Of a stretch of DNA of 64,000 nucleotides, positions 61,385 to 64,000 are shown piece after piece (within the stretch, counting starts at the first letter, position 1; each line of letters begins with the position of its first letter). Source of the DNA: Micromonospora sp. NBC_01796 (GTDB lineage: Bacteria; Actinomycetota; Actinomycetes; Mycobacteriales; Micromonosporaceae); the NCBI RefSeq assembly GCF_035917455.1, contig NZ_CP109078.1, positions 1,302,001-1,366,000 of the forward strand. Direction: 5' to 3'. The notes under the pieces were generated by a model that saw only the letters and a list, made by a program, of their open reading frames with translations, was not told the origin of the DNA and searched no databases. The position numbers and the translations under genes were made by a program.

Positions 61385-62551
61385 TCAGTAGCCGATGCCG
61401 ACGGGGCGGCCGAGCAGGGCGCTGCCGTAGGTGGCGAGGAAGCCCTCCGCGGCGGCGGCGTGCTGGCTGAACGTGTGGATGTCACGGAACCGGCGTTGGA
61501 GCGGGGCGGAGTCCCGCGCCACCCCGCCCCCGCCGGAGCGGTAGCACATGTCCACCGCCGCCGAGGTCACCTCGGTGACCCAGGACAGGGCCGCCGAGGC
61601 GGCCGGACTGAAGCCGGCCACCGCACCGGGATCGGCGGCGGCAGCGGCGACGAACTCGGTGGCCAGGTCACGCAGGAGCGCCCTGGCCGCCCGTACGGAC
61701 GTCTCGGCCCGGCCGAGGTGCAGTTGGAACACCGCCGAGTCGGCCAGGGACGTACGGGCGTAGAGGCGCTGCTTGCCCAGCGCCAGTTTGGTCACCTCGT
61801 CCAGTGCGCCCTGTGCGGTCCCGACCGCGACCGCCCCGAGGTGCAGGACGAACTGCACCAGCGGCGCCACCAGGTTCGCCTCCGGTACGGACGGCTTCCC
61901 GGTGAAGATGTCGAAGGTGTACGCGTCCGGGCAGAACGCCGAGGTGAGGGTGATGTCGTGGCTGCCGGTCCCGCGCAGTCCGAGCACCCGCCAGGTGTCG
62001 ACGACCTGCACCTCGCCGGCCGGGAAGAGCATCGCCCGGGTCTCCGGCATTCCCTCGCCCGGCCCCGGCCTCGGTACGCCGTTCTCCACCACCACGCAGT
62101 TGCCGAAGATCCAGTCCGCGTGTTCGCATCCGCTGGCGAACGCCCACCGGCCGTCGACCTCGTAACCACCGTCGACGACCTGCGCCCGTCCCTGCGGGTT
62201 GAAACCACCGGCCACGATCACGTCCGGGCCGTTGGCGTAGACCTTGTCGAACTGTTCCCGGTCGAGCAGGGCGAGCAGGTGCGGGGCCTCGCTGCCGAGC
62301 ATCACGGTCCACCCGGTGGCCGGGTCGGCGCGGGCCAGTTCCTCCAGCACCGCGATGCCGGCTAGCGGGTCGAGGTCGTACCCGCCGTGGCTGCGCGGGA
62401 CGAACATCCGGAAGCAGCCGGCGGCGACCAGGTCGGCCAGCAGGTCGGCCGGCAGCCGGCGACCCTCCTCGGTCTCGGCGGCCCGACCGCTGATCCCGGG
62501 TGCCAGGTCCCGGACCGCCGCGAGGACCTGCCGGCCCGCGTCGTCGCTCAT
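61385..62551 (-). CDS. Acyl-CoA dehydrogenase-fold flavoprotein (group D monooxygenase-like)
   Basis: 388 residues from ATG 62551 (GGGAGGGG upstream). ACAD fold: LADLVAAGCFRMFVPRSHGGYDLDP, WTVMLGS, VDGRWAFASGCEHADWIFGN, DTWRVLGLRGTGSHDI, then helical C-domain with MCYRSGGGGVARDSAPLQRRFRDIHTFSQH. The catalytic Glu base of true acyl-CoA dehydrogenases is not apparent and the SGGGG/RDIHT pattern fits the HpaB/HsaA/DszC-type flavin-dependent monooxygenases. It would need a flavin reductase; none is adjacent. Confidence 0.82.
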   Translation of the reverse strand: MSDDAGRQVLAAVRDLAPGISGRAAETEEGRRLPADLLADLVAAGCFRMFVPRSHGGYDLDPLAGIAVLEELARADPATGWTVMLGSEAPHLLALLDREQFDKVYANGPDVIVAGGFNPQGRAQVVDGGYEVDGRWAFASGCEHADWIFGNCVVVENGVPRPGPGEGMPETRAMLFPAGEVQVVDTWRVLGLRGTGSHDITLTSAFCPDAYTFDIFTGKPSVPEANLVAPLVQFVLHLGAVAVGTAQGALDEVTKLALGKQRLYARTSLADSAVFQLHLGRAETSVRAARALLRDLATEFVAAAAADPGAVAGFSPAASAALSWVTEVTSAAVDMCYRSGGGGVARDSAPLQRRFRDIHTFSQHAAAAEGFLATYGSALLGRPVGIGY

Positions 62552-62756
62552 GTTCGCCCCTCCCGTCCGCCCGTCCGGCGGAACCCCGGCATCGACGGTA
62601 GTGAAGATGCGCGGCGCGGGGCACCGGCCGGCGGGGGACCCCCGGTCCCTCACCCGACCGACCGGGACTCCCCCACCGGGCGCGTTCCGGGCCGCTCTGA
62701 CAACCGGATCCGGTCGCCGGAGCGTCAGGGGCGCCCGTCCACAAAGGATCGAGTCG

Positions 62757-64000
62757 TCAGCGGGACGGGGTCGGGAACTCCTCCAGGTACGCCTCCACCC
62801 GCTCGGCGGTTGCCGGACGGGCCAGCACGTAACCCTGGCCGTACCGGCACCCGGCCAGCCGGGCCTGTTCGACCTGCTCGGCGGACTCCAGCCCCTCGGC
62901 GATGATCTCCATCCCGAGCCGCCGGCCGAGGCTCACCACCACGTCGATGACCGGCTTGCCCTGGCCCTGCCAGCCGCTCGGCTCCGACACCAGGGCCCGG
63001 TTGATCTTCAAGATGTCGACCGGCATCCGGCGCAGGTGGGCCAGGGACGCCGGCCCCAGACCGAAGTCGTCCAGGGCGGTACGCACCCCGAGCGACCGCA
63101 ACCGGCCGAGCTGGCTCACCACCCCCGACACGTCGACCTCGCCGCTCGGCTCCGAGATCTCGATCAGCAGCCGCTCCGGTTCGATCTGGTACAGGGTGAG
63201 CGCCGCCGCGACCCGGCCGACAAAATCCGGCCCGGTCAGCTCGGACGCCGACACGTTGACCGACATCCACAGCCGGCGTCCGCCACGGGACCACTCGGCG
63301 AGCCGGCGGCACGCCTTGTGCAACACCCAGCCGCCCAGCTCGTCCATCAGCCCGAGGGCCTCGGCCACCGGGACCAGTTCGGCCGGCAGGACCGTACCGA
63401 GCACGGGGCTGCGCCAGCGCACCAGCGCCTCGGTGCCGACCGGGCGCCGGTCGTGCAGGTCGAGCACCGGTTGGTAGACCAGGTCGAGCTCACCCCGCGC
63501 GGCGGCGCCGGGCAGTTCCCGTTCCAGGTCCATCCGGCGTACGAGCTGCTCCTCCAGGTAGCTGTCGTACCACTCGATCCGGTTGCGTCCGAGCTGCTGT
63601 GCCCGGCGCCGGGCCAGTTCCGCCCGGCGGAGCACGTCGTCCACGCCGGTGCCGCCGGCCAGGTCGGCCAGACCGATGCTCGCCTGGAGGCTCACGATCG
63701 TCCCCGGCAACTGGTACGGCTCGGTCAGCGCGCCGATCAACCGGATGCCCAGCGCGTACGCCAGCATCGGGCCGTCGACGGTGACCACCGCGAACTCGTC
63801 CCCGCCGAGCCGGGCGACCACGTCGTCACCTCCGGCGCCGGTACGCAGCCGCCGGCCGACCTCGACCAGGACCGCGTCGCCGACCTCCCGCCCTCGGGTC
63901 TCGTTGATCGCCGACATGCCGTGCAGGTCGACCACGAGCAGGGTGCCGGTGTGCCCGGCCAGCGACCGTTGGGTGACGATCGCCCGCATCAGGTCCCGCC
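62757..64000 (-). CDS. GGDEF-EAL protein (partial, 5' end beyond window)
   Basis: The visible 414 codons have no upstream start inside the window; the reading frame continues through RDLM into the window edge. GGDEF is intact ([11 protein letters not shown]) but the residue four before its upstream stretch is Gly (GGDD), so the inhibitory I-site seen in the GGDEF-EAL protein at 27085-29388 is lost. EAL domain: TEALVRW, EISEPS, DDFGLGPASL, MEIIAEGLES and YGQGYV are present, but the usual KID reads KIN. It may be a diguanylate cyclase without product inhibition and with uncertain phosphodiesterase activity. Confidence 0.88.
   Translation of the reverse strand, partial: RDLMRAIVTQRSLAGHTGTLLVVDLHGMSAINETRGREVGDAVLVEVGRRLRTGAGGDDVVARLGGDEFAVVTVDGPMLAYALGIRLIGALTEPYQLPGTIVSLQASIGLADLAGGTGVDDVLRRAELARRRAQQLGRNRIEWYDSYLEEQLVRRMDLERELPGAAARGELDLVYQPVLDLHDRRPVGTEALVRWRSPVLGTVLPAELVPVAEALGLMDELGGWVLHKACRRLAEWSRGGRRLWMSVNVSASELTGPDFVGRVAAALTLYQIEPERLLIEISEPSGEVDVSGVVSQLGRLRSLGVRTALDDFGLGPASLAHLRRMPVDILKINRALVSEPSGWQGQGKPVIDVVVSLGRRLGMEIIAEGLESAEQVEQARLAGCRYGQGYVLARPATAERVEAYLEEFPTPSR

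Overview
The window is about 72% GC by eye, with NNS/NNC-biased codons, frequent GTG starts, 4-bp start/stop overlaps and several probable leaderless genes. The gene content (ilvBNC-serA-leuB-ilvE-cimA-ilvD, MoxR/DUF58/VWA, ECF sigma factor with DGPF protein, ZTP riboswitches) points to a filamentous actinomycete, most likely Micromonosporaceae. This is an inference from style and gene order; no marker gene such as 16S rRNA is present, and I see no tRNA or rRNA.

Layout. 1-5.6 kb: tail of a VOC-family gene, then a tightly coupled five-gene minus-strand operon (alanine/serine racemase, D-Ala-D-X ligase, MurG paralog, VanX dipeptidase, membrane acyltransferase) that looks like a van-type peptidoglycan-precursor remodelling unit with the two halves of VanT as separate genes. 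5.6-11.3 kb: ArfB rescue factor, HtrA-like protease, MoxR-DUF58-VWA operon and a membrane-anchored EEP nuclease/phosphatase. 11.3-31.5 kb: branched-chain amino acid and serine biosynthesis (cimA, ilvE, leuB, serA, ilvC, ilvN, ilvB, ilvD). cimA and ilvB each sit behind a short leader peptide and an intrinsic terminator, i.e. transcription attenuation. Interspersed are a phosphotransferase, PRC-barrel protein, MFS transporter, tyrosine phosphatase, ApbE-like protein and a GGDEF-EAL protein.

31.6-46.8 kb: accessory region of small regulatory modules: ArsR-SRPBCC-SnoaL; TetR with a divergent methyltransferase; a ZTP riboswitch in front of a stand-alone, eukaryotic-type AICAR formyltransferase; an SDR with divergent TetR and two operators; a MerR regulator with its own 19-bp-spaced promoter; and an ECF42-type sigma factor with a DGPF/YCII protein and a DUF998 membrane protein.

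47.5-52.7 kb: the most unusual locus. Four adjacent same-strand genes encode a TPR protein built of near-identical 120-bp repeats, a 77-residue protein, a CHAT caspase-fold protease fused to a STAND-type NTPase, and a second TPR protein paralogous to the first. The layout suggests a sensor/switch/protease conflict system in which the TPR sensors are separate from the NTPase.

52.8-59.8 kb: a LacI-controlled sugar ABC importer plus a GH2 beta-mannosidase. 59.8-64 kb: glyA behind a second ZTP riboswitch, a group-D flavin monooxygenase/acyl-CoA dehydrogenase-like protein, and a second GGDEF-EAL protein that runs off the window end.
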